64,000 bases of DNA from Niastella koreensis GR20-10 (GTDB taxonomy: Bacteria > Bacteroidota > Bacteroidia > Chitinophagales > Chitinophagaceae), in contig NC_016609.1 of NCBI RefSeq assembly GCF_000246855.1, positions 5,530,744 to 5,594,743 of the forward strand. Reading direction: 5' to 3'. Shown in pieces: positions 42,114-49,556 of the stretch. The notes under the pieces were generated by a model. It searched no databases. It worked only from the letters and a program-made list of their open reading frames with translations, and was not told the origin of the DNA. Position 1 is the first letter of the stretch; each line of letters opens with the position of its first letter. A program made the translations under genes and the position numbers.

Positions 42114-42719
42114 TTACTTGCTATACAACTCAACAATCAACTGCTCCTTAATGTTCTCGGGAACGCTTTCACGCTCTGGATAAGCCACGAAAGTACCGCT
42201 CATCTCAGCTTCGTTCCAGTCGAGCCAGCTGAACTTCGCGTTTTTACCGCGGAATACGCTGGTAATTGCAGTGTTTCCTTTATCTTTTTCTTTAACACCG
42301 ATGATATCACCAGGTTGCAATTGATAAGAAGGAATGTTCACTACTGCACCGTTAACGGTAATGTGTTTGTGAGATACCAGCTGACGGGCGCCGGGACGTG
42401 AAGGAGACATACCCAGGCGATAAACGGCGTTATCCAAACGGGCTTCCAGCAATTTGATGAGGTTTTCACCGGTAACACCTTTAATACGAGCAGCCTCTTC
42501 AAAGGTTTTGCGGAACTGTTTTTCCAGTACGCCGTAAGTATATTTAGCTTTTTGCTTTTCTTTCAACTGTAATGCATACTCTCCTGGAGCTTTACGTTTT
42601 TTAGAAGGACCATGCTGACCGGGAGGGTTGCTGTTCTTTGACAGATATTTACCATTGCCTAAGATAGGCTCGCCGAAAATACGGCAGATTCTTGTTTTTG
42701 GACCAGTGTAACGTGCCAT
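42114..42719 (-). CDS. rpsD: 30S ribosomal protein S4
   Basis: 201 residues. [19 protein letters not shown] at the start, an S4 domain at about 95-155 ([31 protein letters not shown]), and no Cys zinc motif, i.e. the C-minus form. Primary 16S rRNA binder and, in other bacteria, the translational repressor of this operon. Confidence 0.97.
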   Translation of the reverse strand: MARYTGPKTRICRIFGEPILGNGKYLSKNSNPPGQHGPSKKRKAPGEYALQLKEKQKAKYTYGVLEKQFRKTFEEAARIKGVTGENLIKLLEARLDNAVYRLGMSPSRPGARQLVSHKHITVNGAVVNIPSYQLQPGDIIGVKEKDKGNTAITSVFRGKNAKFSWLDWNEAEMSGTFVAYPERESVPENIKEQLIVELYSK

Positions 42720-42853
42720 GTTGTTATTATAGTTAGATTTTTTGGTGACGATACACGATCCTAAAAATCTTAAAAATCAATCGTGTATCCTATTTAAATA
42801 TATAAATAAATTTAGTGACCTGGAGTTCCAAATCACTAAATCATAAAATATTA

Positions 42854-43258
42854 CTATACTCTTCTTTTCTTGGGAGGACGGCAACCATTGTGAGGCAGCG
42901 GAGTGCAATCTTTGATCATTGCGATCTCAATACCGTTCTGAGACAAAGAGCGGATAGAGCTCTCGCGACCGGCGCCGGGTCCTTTTACATATACATCAAC
43001 TTTTTTCACGCCTGCATCGAATGCAGTTTTCGCAGCGTCAGCAGCGGCCATCTGGGCAGCATAAGGAGTGTTCTTTTTAGAACCCTTGAAACCCATTTTA
43101 CCGGCACTGCTCCAGGAAATAACCTGGCCGTTCTTGTTGGTAATGCTGATGATAATGTTGTTGAAGCTTGCAGAAATGTGAACATCACCATAGGTGTCCA
43201 CCTTCACAATTCTTTTCTTCGCAGCGGCTTTTGCGCTGGGCTGTTGTGCTTTTGCCAT
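42854..43258 (-). CDS. rpsK: 30S ribosomal protein S11
   Basis: 134 residues. [39 protein letters not shown] in the centre and the end [18 protein letters not shown] are S11. It lies in the 30S platform near the mRNA exit. Confidence 0.97.
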   Translation of the reverse strand: MAKAQQPSAKAAAKKRIVKVDTYGDVHISASFNNIIISITNKNGQVISWSSAGKMGFKGSKKNTPYAAQMAAADAAKTAFDAGVKKVDVYVKGPGAGRESSIRSLSQNGIEIAMIKDCTPLPHNGCRPPKKRRV

Positions 43259-43381
43259 GATTGTTGTTAGGTAATCTTAAAGTTTAAAAATAATCCCGTT
43301 TAAGCGGGAGCCAGATCAATACTCCGCCTGCACCTGCATCTGTTACTGACCTGTTTATTGGTGCAATATTTAAAAACGCCT

Positions 43382-43462
43382 CAAGCCACAAGCTTCAGGC
43401 TACAAGCAATACAAATACATTTTGCATTTTGCCTGAAGCTTGCAGCTCGCAGCTTGTAGCTA
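43382..43462. repeat. AGCTTGCAGC-family inverted repeat inside the ribosomal operon
   Basis: AAGCTTCAGGC at 43390-43400 is perfectly complementary to 43431-43441; flanking copies CTACAAGC and GCAGCTTGTAGC pair as well. It lies between rpsM and rpsK and ends at the rpsM stop. The middle holds the AATACAAATACATTTTG word shared with other family members. Confidence 0.8.
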
Positions 43463-43465
43463 TTC

Positions 43466-43846
43466 TTATTTCTTAGGTGCTTTCTTTTTACCGGCAACAG
43501 TTTTCCGTTTTCCTTTACGGGTACGGCTGTTGGTACGTGTACGTTGGCCACGAACAGGTAAACCTTTACGATGGCGTAAACCACGGTAGCAAGCGATATC
43601 AAGCAAACGCTTAATACTCATTTGCACTTCAGAACGCAATTGACCTTCTACTTTCAGTTCGTTGGTAATAATGTTACGGATTGCATTCAGTTCGTCATCA
43701 TTCCATTGATGAACTTTCTTATCCAGTGGAATTCCTGCTTTGGTCAGGATATACTGGGAAGTTGCACGACCGATTCCAAAAATATAGGTAAGACCTATTT
43801 CGCCTCTCTTATTCTTGGGTAAATCTACACCGGCAATACGAGCCAT
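43466..43846 (-). CDS. rpsM: 30S ribosomal protein S13
   Basis: 126 residues. [31 protein letters not shown] and [25 protein letters not shown] are the S13 helix-two-turn-helix and C-terminal tail, which touches P-site tRNA and the subunit bridge. Confidence 0.97.
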   Translation of the reverse strand: MARIAGVDLPKNKRGEIGLTYIFGIGRATSQYILTKAGIPLDKKVHQWNDDELNAIRNIITNELKVEGQLRSEVQMSIKRLLDIACYRGLRHRKGLPVRGQRTRTNSRTRKGKRKTVAGKKKAPKK

Positions 43847-43905
43847 ATCTTTCTTTTATTATTTAATTTTATTAATGAAGCAAATCACAATGTTATTGGT
43901 TAAGA

Positions 43906-44022
43906 TTAACCTTGTCTTTGCTTGTAGCGCGGATTCTTTTTGTTTATCACATATAACCGGCCTTTTCTACGCACAATTTTACAATCGGCGCTACGCTTTT
44001 TTATTGATGCACGAACTTTCAT
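43906..44022 (-). CDS. rpmJ: 50S ribosomal protein L36
   Basis: 38 residues: [21 protein letters not shown] then [14 protein letters not shown]. One zinc ligand Cys (C14) remains where the zinc form has CxxC...C...H, so this is a C-minus L36 variant. It sits between infA and rpsM as in the standard alpha operon. Confidence 0.95.
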   Translation of the reverse strand: MKVRASIKKRSADCKIVRRKGRLYVINKKNPRYKQRQG

Positions 44023-44051
44023 AACGTTTATTTATTTATAGTGCTTTACAA

Positions 44052-44270
44052 CTATTTATAACGGAATATGATCCTTCCTCTCGTTAAATCATAAGGGCTC
44101 ATTTCCACTCCCACTTTATCACCAGGTAAAATCCTGATGTAGTTCATCCGCATTTTGCCGGAAATGGTTGCCAGTATCTCATGCCCATTCTCAAGTTTTA
44201 CCTTAAACATAGCGTTCGATAAAGCTTCTATAATAACTCCATCCTGTTTAATCAGCGGTTGTTTACCCAT
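44052..44270 (-). CDS. infA: Translation initiation factor IF-1
   Basis: 72 residues, a single S1/OB domain: [59 protein letters not shown]. It binds the 30S A site during initiation. First gene of the operon here; a -7 element at 44287 drives it. Confidence 0.97.
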   Translation of the reverse strand: MGKQPLIKQDGVIIEALSNAMFKVKLENGHEILATISGKMRMNYIRILPGDKVGVEMSPYDLTRGRIIFRYK

Positions 44271-44286
44271 ATAATTTTAAGGAGCG

Positions 44287-44294
44287 CAAAGATA
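44287..44294 (-). promoter_or_regulatory. -7 element TATCTTTG of the infA-rplQ operon
   Basis: Exact minus-strand match 16 bases before the infA ATG. Confidence 0.6.
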
Positions 44295-44385
44295 TGATTA
44301 TCGCACTAAAAAAGAAAAAAATAAGAAAAAATTAAAAATATTTGCCTGTTTTCCCTTTAATTCCCGGCAAATGTAGCCAAAAAAA

Positions 44386-44442
44386 TACAAGGAGCGTCGA
44401 CAATCCCAGGCTGTACAACAACCTGTTTCAACACTCCTTGTA
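44386..44442 (-). terminator. Probable terminator after the hypothetical gene at 44471
   Basis: TACAAGGAG and CTCCTTGTA arms (44386-44394, 44434-44442) with a long loop, then ATTTTTTT on the minus strand. Confidence 0.5.
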
Positions 44443-44470
44443 CGTATTTAAACAGTTGACTATAAGCAAC

Positions 44471-44878
44471 TTAATAAACTACAACCGGCATTAGTTCCAC
44501 CTTCGTCATCTGGTAATAATGGTTTTGCAGCTCATGTACCCCAATCGGGTGGGTCAGGTACCGGTGATCTTCCCGCCACCAGATTTCCAGGTTCGAAAAG
44601 TTGCCATTTTGCGGTAAAAGCACCCTGAACGAGTCTTTCATGTACTTGGCGCTTCCATCCCCGTTCTCGTGTTTTGTAAAACCAAGCTTCCGCATTTGCT
44701 CATCATTCAGGGGTATCGGGTACAGTTCCTGCGGTTCATACCAAAACTCACTTCCGGCTGCTTCCACCAGGGCTTTTCCTTCCGGACGGTCAACATCCTT
44801 TACCATTCCCTCTCTTTGCTGGCCTTCATATTCGGCCACAACAATATCTCCGAATCTAACTTCTGAAATTTTGATCAT
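44471..44878 (-). CDS. Hypothetical protein with KOW-like N-terminus and HELQN-type C-terminal domain
   Basis: 135 residues. The first 55 (VRFGDIVVAEYEGQQREGMVKDVDRPEGKALVEA) look like an SH3/KOW-type beta barrel. The second half, YPIPLNDEQMRKLGFTK ... NLEIWWREDHRYLTHPIGVHELQNHYY, resembles a small domain that occurs widely in Bacteroidota mobile-element and phage proteins ending in VHQLQNLYFALTG-like wording. The function of that domain is unknown. It is a single gene with its own terminator. Confidence 0.72.
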   Translation of the reverse strand: MIKISEVRFGDIVVAEYEGQQREGMVKDVDRPEGKALVEAAGSEFWYEPQELYPIPLNDEQMRKLGFTKHENGDGSAKYMKDSFRVLLPQNGNFSNLEIWWREDHRYLTHPIGVHELQNHYYQMTKVELMPVVVY

Positions 44879-44965
44879 ATGACAGCATTTTTAGTTGATT
44901 TCTAATTTACAAAACGCTGGCCACATAACCATATTAAGTTTCAAGTGAAGCTGTTTAGGTTTTAA

Positions 44966-45022
44966 GGTTGCAAATTCAGAGTTCAAAGTTCCTTGGAACC
45001 TGAAACCTGGAACCTGAAACTG
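44966..45022. repeat. GTTCAGAGTTCAAAGTTCC word spacer with hairpin
   Basis: TTCAGAGTTCAAAGTTCC is followed by GGAACCTGAAACCTGGAACC, the inverted form of the word; the same words occur at 58585 and 59935. Confidence 0.65.
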
Positions 45023-45024
45023 GT

Positions 45025-46323
45025 TTATTCAATCAAAAAAGCTTCTTCCATTTCCTTTGCCGGTTGTGGGGCAATTGCCTGTTTCCCAAACTTATGCCCC
45101 ACCTGTTTATTTATGAAATACATCATTATCATACACCCCGTCATGCTTGCCATCACAATGATTCCCAAGGTACTGTAATGCTGCAGTTTGCCGCCAGGCC
45201 CTTCCGAGATCACCATGCCGGCCAATGCTGCGGCCAAACCGCCGGATAACTGCTGAACCGATGAGTTGATGCTCATAAAGGCACCCCGGTCATTTGGTTG
45301 CGGTATGGCGCTTATCAGGGCTGTAGAGGAAACCATCCGGGCCATAATGCCCGCAAACATCATCACATTGATCGCAATTACCGTAGCCAGTGGGGTTACA
45401 CCCAGGTTGGTATAAATAGCAACCACGATCATCGTCAACACGGTTCCCGTTACAAAAACCTTGTATTTGCCCACTTTATCGCTCAGGAAACCGGCGAGTG
45501 GCCCAAAAACAAAGGAGAATAATCCCGAAACCCCATAAAGCACAGGCAGATCTTCCTGCGTAAGGCCCAGGTTATGTATACTAAAGGCGCTGCCAAAGGG
45601 CATCAGCATAAAGCCGCCCGTAGCCAGCAAGGTAGTGGTCAAAAATGCTAACAGATAGTTTGGGTTGGCAACGGTCTTCCCCAGATGTTCAAACGGATTG
45701 CGGTCGTGCTGCAACTTGAGGTGAGCAGTAACCGGTTTCATATACAGGGCAATGATGATACCTGGTATCAGGCCAACGCCTGCAATCATCCAGAAAGGCG
45801 CATGCCAGCCGAAATGGTTGGCCAGCACCAGACCGATAGGCAGGCCCAGCACCTGGCTTACACCAAAAGCCATTTGCACAAAACCCATCACCCGTCCCCT
45901 GCGCTCAATGGTGAACAGATCGGTTATGATAGCCATACCTACAGAACCGATCACCCCGCCAAACAACCCCGTCACAATCCGGGCAGCCAGCAGAAAATGG
46001 TACGTGTTGGCTATGGCGCATAATGCGGTACCAATTAAAAAGCCTATATAAAAGAAAATAAGCAACTTCTTCCGGTCGAATTTATCGGCAAAACCTGCGG
46101 CCAGCATACCGGAAACGCAGGCGCTGAATGCATATACAGATACCGCCCAGCCGAACTGCGATGGGCTGATTTTCAATTGAGGCATTAACATGGCGCCAAG
46201 CGGCGACATTACCATAAAGTCAAGGATAACAGTAAATTGTAAAAAGGCTAGGATGGCTATCACAAACACCTCGTATCCTGTAAAGGAGGGTTTGGGTGCT
46301 TTGGTTGGTTTGGTTGAATTCAT
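45025..46323 (-). CDS. MFS-family efflux transporter
   Basis: 432 residues with twelve predicted helices. MSPLGAMLMPQLKISPSQFGWAVSVYAFSACVSGMLAAGFADKFDRKK holds the loop 2-3 signature (G-x3-D-K-x-D-R-K) of the DHA1 drug-exporter group. The C-terminus ends in a hydrophilic tail. It is likely a proton-driven exporter of small hydrophobic compounds. It is the last gene of the TetR-controlled set (TetR, small protein, MFS, all minus strand), 23 bases after the small protein gene. Confidence 0.88.
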   Translation of the reverse strand: MNSTKPTKAPKPSFTGYEVFVIAILAFLQFTVILDFMVMSPLGAMLMPQLKISPSQFGWAVSVYAFSACVSGMLAAGFADKFDRKKLLIFFYIGFLIGTALCAIANTYHFLLAARIVTGLFGGVIGSVGMAIITDLFTIERRGRVMGFVQMAFGVSQVLGLPIGLVLANHFGWHAPFWMIAGVGLIPGIIIALYMKPVTAHLKLQHDRNPFEHLGKTVANPNYLLAFLTTTLLATGGFMLMPFGSAFSIHNLGLTQEDLPVLYGVSGLFSFVFGPLAGFLSDKVGKYKVFVTGTVLTMIVVAIYTNLGVTPLATVIAINVMMFAGIMARMVSSTALISAIPQPNDRGAFMSINSSVQQLSGGLAAALAGMVISEGPGGKLQHYSTLGIIVMASMTGCMIMMYFINKQVGHKFGKQAIAPQPAKEMEEAFLIE

Positions 46324-46346
46324 TTGATTCGGTTTGAAATAATTAA

Positions 46347-46601
46347 TTAATCAGGCAGTTCTTCACATAAATACCCTGCATTGGTTAGTACGCGAATGAT
46401 GTCGCCCGGTAATAACCATGACGTTTCAATTCGCAAAACATTGTCAATATCATGCTCGTCTACATTCCATCGCAGTATGCCAGGTGTATCGCCCATTAGA
46501 GGAGATATGCGATGAACGTCTTTTGCCGACACCAGATTGGTTTTAAAAACCAATACCCGCAGGTCTCTTTTGATGTAAGTGGGAAGTTTAATGTTATTCA
46601 T
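46347..46601 (-). CDS. Small protein, possible HMA-like fold
   Basis: 84 residues from ATG 46601; an ATG at 46613 would begin inside the operator and is less likely. LRVLVFKTNLVSAKDVHRISPLMGDTPGILRWNVDEHDIDNVLRIETSWLLPGDIIRVLTNAGYLCEEL has the beta-alpha-beta-beta-alpha-beta pattern of heavy-metal-associated domains but no CxxC metal site. Function unknown. Its place between a TetR gene and an exporter gene, with an operator at its start, suggests it serves the efflux system. Confidence 0.7.
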   Translation of the reverse strand: MNNIKLPTYIKRDLRVLVFKTNLVSAKDVHRISPLMGDTPGILRWNVDEHDIDNVLRIETSWLLPGDIIRVLTNAGYLCEELPD

Positions 46602-46603
46602 AA

Positions 46604-46619
46604 AAATGAACATTCATTT
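46604..46619. promoter_or_regulatory. Second operator of the TetR at 46641
   Basis: AAATGAACATTCATTT, identical at 14 of 16 positions to the site at 47245-47260 and near-palindromic. It lies between the TetR stop and the small protein start. Confidence 0.65.
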
Positions 46620-46640
46620 ACTTAATTGGACAAAAAAATA

Positions 46641-47231
46641 CTAAGGTTTGAGCGCCTTCAACACCAATTTCAGGGTCATGTCTACCATTTCGGTGCTGAT
46701 GGTAAACTCGTCATTGGCGTGACTCCTGCCCTGGCTATGGAATTTTATCAACTGGTAAAGGGGAGCAAAAGCAACAGCCCAGTACACTTCAAAAGGCAGT
46801 GGCACCAGTTCGCCCCGGTTGATGGCATTCATCACAAACGCCCCCAATACATCCCCGAATTTTTGCCGTATCACCTGCCTGATGGTTTCATATAATGGAC
46901 TGTACCGGATCTGCTCCACAAACTCAATCTCCTGCATATTCTCCATGTAGAACTTCAGCCGGTTTTTCCATTGGATCTCCATGCCATCGGCAAATGACAT
47001 CTTGGGATGTATGCCCTGTAAACTACTTTCCATTAACCGGAGGCTGATCTCAGTCGCGATCTGGTTTATCAGGTCATCCCGGTCTTTATAATAGATGTAC
47101 AGGGTGGCAGGCGACACGCCGGCGGCCTTGGCCAGCTTTTGCATGCTGAAACCGTCAAGACCCTCCTTTACGACCATTTCAATGGCCTGTTTACGGATAC
47201 TATTCTCTTTATTGGTATCTCTTGTGCGCAT
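46641..47231 (-). CDS. TetR/AcrR-family regulator of the MFS exporter
   Basis: 196 residues from ATG 47231. N-terminal helix-turn-helix: NSIRKQAIEMVVKEGLDGFSMQKLAKAAGVSPATLYIYYKDRDDLINQ; the rest is a helical ligand domain. A longer frame to 47258 would run through promoter and operator and is rejected. The -7 element ends 6 bases before the ATG and the operator adjoins it, so autorepression is expected, with the exporter as the shared target. Confidence 0.88.
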   Translation of the reverse strand: MRTRDTNKENSIRKQAIEMVVKEGLDGFSMQKLAKAAGVSPATLYIYYKDRDDLINQIATEISLRLMESSLQGIHPKMSFADGMEIQWKNRLKFYMENMQEIEFVEQIRYSPLYETIRQVIRQKFGDVLGAFVMNAINRGELVPLPFEVYWAVAFAPLYQLIKFHSQGRSHANDEFTISTEMVDMTLKLVLKALKP

Positions 47232-47237
47232 CGGGAG

Positions 47238-47245
47238 CAAAGATA
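47238..47245 (-). promoter_or_regulatory. -7 element TATCTTTG of the TetR-MFS operon
   Basis: Exact minus-strand match ending 6 bases before the ATG. The operator palindrome directly abuts it on the upstream side. Confidence 0.65.
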
Positions 47246-47259
47246 AATGAATATTCATT
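47246..47259. promoter_or_regulatory. First operator of the TetR at 46641
   Basis: AATGAATATTCATT is a perfect 14-base palindrome lying between -7 and -33 positions of the TetR promoter. Confidence 0.7.
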
Positions 47260-47370
47260 CATTTTACAGCATTTTCACCGAATTTTCACCGGTTCAAAGT
47301 TTTTTGGGGTCTAAGTTATTGAGTTCTTAAGTTTTAGTGCTGCACCCGGGAACGTGATCGTTGTCATTCT

Positions 47371-47563
47371 AACTGAAACCACCCTGTTTTCAGTTAGAAA
47401 CAGACCGCCCCCAACTGAAATCGACCCGTTTTCAGTTTAAAATAATACGCCACCAACTGAAAACACCCTGTTTTCAGTTAGAAACAGATCGCCCCCAACT
47501 GAAATCGACCCGTTTTCAGTTTAAAACAATATCCTTCCAACTGAAAACACCCTGTTTTCAGTT
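47371..47563. repeat. Five-copy hairpin array with exact 42-base period
   Basis: Five 25-base dyads (AACTGAAA ... TTTTCAGTT) start at 47371, 47413, 47455, 47497 and 47539, each exactly 42 bases apart. Copies 1, 3 and 5 have the loop type ACCACCCTG/ACACCCTG, copies 2 and 4 TCGACCCG, so an 84-base unit alternates. Linkers of 17 bases also alternate (AGAAACAGACCGCCCCC in 1 and 3, TAAAACAATATCCTTCC-like in 2 and 4). No ORF spans it. Confidence 0.95.
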
Positions 47564-47583
47564 GAAAACAATGCTGCGCAAAG

Positions 47584-47775
47584 TATTTTCGACCGTTTGT
47601 AAACAGAATTGAACGGCGCTGGGTATTTTTTACCTTTTGTAAACAGAAACGATATCCTGGAAATTATTTTTCCTGATTTATATACAGAACCAATACCGCG
47701 CTGAATACTTTTTACCAGTTATAAACGGGAATGATACCACGCCAGCAATCTTTACCCACTTTTAAACAGCAATTA
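47584..47775. repeat. Decayed tandem array of about 41-base period
   Basis: Five units each with TATTTTT near the start and TAAACAG about 15-20 bases later (ACAG/ACGG at 47603, 47643, 47684, 47725, 47766; spacing 40, 41, 41, 41). The core resembles the AGAAACAG linker of the hairpin array just upstream. Confidence 0.7.
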
Positions 47776-47909
47776 TCTTTTTTACACGCAGCATGAACCC
47801 TATCCCAACTAAAAACCAAAAACACAGCACTCAAAACAGTAACCAGATTAATTTTTTGTCCGTGACTTTTAATGCCTTTAACATATTTTTTAGAGCGGGT
47901 AAGTTGCAG

Positions 47910-47917
47910 TACCTTTG
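47910..47917 (+). promoter_or_regulatory. -7 element TACCTTTG of the lipoprotein gene
   Basis: Exact match with TTTT 19-20 bases upstream (47886-47890); 72 bases before ATG 47990. Confidence 0.6.
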
Positions 47918-47989
47918 CATTCAGATACATCATGCAACGAAAACAATTTAGCCGTTGTCGTAGTGCAGTTAGCCATGAACACAAATATT

Positions 47990-48364
47990 ATGAAAAAAAC
48001 AATTTTGTTTACCTCGCTGGTCCTGCTGCTGTTTGCAGCATGCCGCAAAGCCAACAACCCAACTGTTTATGACCTGGGGGTAGACGTGCAAGGTACTTTC
48101 GACAGGGATAATGTGCAGGTTGTGATAGATAATCAACCTTTACTGAACACACAGGTAACTACCAACGAACTGTTAGGATTCGCCACTAGTATTTCTACCG
48201 CCAATACCGAAGGTAAACATACCATTAAAGTGGTAGTAAATGATAGTGTGGTAAAAACTGAAAGCTTTACCCAAAGCGGCGAATTGTACGTAGGTATTAA
48301 TTATAACAAAACAGCCGGCGATATCTCCTTTAAGTTTTCTCCGCACCGGTTTATTTATGATTAA
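47990..48364 (+). CDS. Small lipoprotein of unknown function
   Basis: 124 residues from ATG 47990 (an ATG at 47975 gives five more). The signal peptide KKTILFTSLVLLLFAAC has a lipobox with Cys at residue 18. The mature domain is beta-rich (VYDLGVDVQGTFDRDNVQVVIDNQPLLNTQVTTNELLGFATSIS), like a small Ig-type fold. No family recognised. Single gene with its own promoter and terminator, next to the hairpin array. Confidence 0.78.
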   Translation: MKKTILFTSLVLLLFAACRKANNPTVYDLGVDVQGTFDRDNVQVVIDNQPLLNTQVTTNELLGFATSISTANTEGKHTIKVVVNDSVVKTESFTQSGELYVGINYNKTAGDISFKFSPHRFIYD

Positions 48365-48388
48365 TTGAAAGGGCCATCACTAAAATAT

Positions 48389-48424
48389 TTTCTCCCCGAC
48401 AGTACCGTCGGGGAGATTTTTTTT
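48389..48424. terminator. Bidirectional terminator between lipoprotein and ABC permease genes
   Basis: 10-bp stem TCTCCCCGAC / GTCGGGGAGA, 6-base loop, T8 on the plus side and AAATATTTT on the other. Confidence 0.85.
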
Positions 48425-48428
48425 GCCC

Positions 48429-49547
48429 CTATGAACGTTTTTTATAATTGATCACCGCCCAGGTATTCAGCACTGCTGCAAAACCCAGCACGGTAAAAAT
48501 ATGCGGGCTGATGTCTTTAAACCCACTCCCCTTCAGCACCACCATCCGCATTACATCAATAAAATAAGTAACGGGGTTGAACTTTGTAATAACCTGCGCC
48601 CAGGCCGGCATACTATCTATAGAAGTATAGAGACCACTTAATAAAATAAACACCATCATTAAAAAGAACGACAACAGCATGGCCTGTTGCTGATTGCTGG
48701 TGTAAGTAGATAACAGCAATCCCAGTCCCAGTACGGCCAACAGGTATACTGCCGCAAACACATAGATCACCACAAAACTGCCCAGTGGCATAATGCCATA
48801 GGCCACCCGCGCAATGGTTAACCCAATGGTCAGGATTAGCAAACCCAGGATCCAGAACGGGATCAGTTTACCTAAGATGAAATGGTATTTTTTGACCGGG
48901 GTTACATTGATCTGTTCTATGGTTCCTATCTCCTTCTCCCGTACAATGTTAAGCGATGCCAGGAACGAACCCACCATGGTTACCAGCACAACCAATATCC
49001 CCGGCACCATAAAATACTTGTAGTTCATGGATGGGTTGAACCAGTTGCTGCTGGTAACATCCAGCTGTAACTCCTGGCTGAACCGCGGCAGTTGCACCCA
49101 CTTTAACCGTACCTCGTGGTTATAATCCTGGATGATACTTCGCAGATAGGCGCCGCCCAGGTTGGCCTTTACCCCATTAATGGCATTGATGGCCATAAAC
49201 AGGGTAGATTCATTTTCTTTTATCAGCTTCTTTTCAAAATCAGCCGGGATCTCCAGCACCAGGTCCGATTGGTCGTGTTCCACCTGTTGCAGGGCGTTGT
49301 GGTAAGAACCGGAATAATCCTGCAAGCGGAAATAACCCGAAGCAGTGACCTTGTTCACCAGTTGCTGCGAATATTGTGAATGGTCATGATCTACCACACT
49401 CAGTTGAATGTTCTTCACTTCATAATCGGCTGCCCAGGGCAGGATCAGCAACTGAATGGATGGCATCATAAAAATGATGCGGATGATGGATGGATCGCGG
49501 AAGATCTGCCGGAACTCTTTTTGTAATAGAAAACGTAAGGTTCTCAT
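48429..49547 (-). CDS. ABC-2 type permease (YbhR/YhhJ-like), second of a pair
   Basis: 372 residues. One N-terminal helix (IIFMMPSIQLLILPWA), a large periplasmic domain (40-170), then five helices with the ABC-2 motif FMVPGILVVLVTMVGSFLASLNIVREKEIGTIEQINVTPVKKYHF. Last gene of the efflux operon, 9 bases after the sister permease; the two probably form the heterodimeric channel. Confidence 0.9.
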   Translation of the reverse strand: MRTLRFLLQKEFRQIFRDPSIIRIIFMMPSIQLLILPWAADYEVKNIQLSVVDHDHSQYSQQLVNKVTASGYFRLQDYSGSYHNALQQVEHDQSDLVLEIPADFEKKLIKENESTLFMAINAINGVKANLGGAYLRSIIQDYNHEVRLKWVQLPRFSQELQLDVTSSNWFNPSMNYKYFMVPGILVVLVTMVGSFLASLNIVREKEIGTIEQINVTPVKKYHFILGKLIPFWILGLLILTIGLTIARVAYGIMPLGSFVVIYVFAAVYLLAVLGLGLLLSTYTSNQQQAMLLSFFLMMVFILLSGLYTSIDSMPAWAQVITKFNPVTYFIDVMRMVVLKGSGFKDISPHIFTVLGFAAVLNTWAVINYKKRS

Positions 49548-49556
49548 ATAAATAGT

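Noticed and set aside
47371-47563. Regularly spaced palindromic repeats that resemble a CRISPR array
   Set aside because: The 17-base spacers are themselves repeated in alternation, the repeats differ in two alternating forms, and no cas gene is present.
47591-47790. Array of small terminators
   Set aside because: Units lack stable GC stems followed by T-runs; they fit a decayed tandem repeat better.
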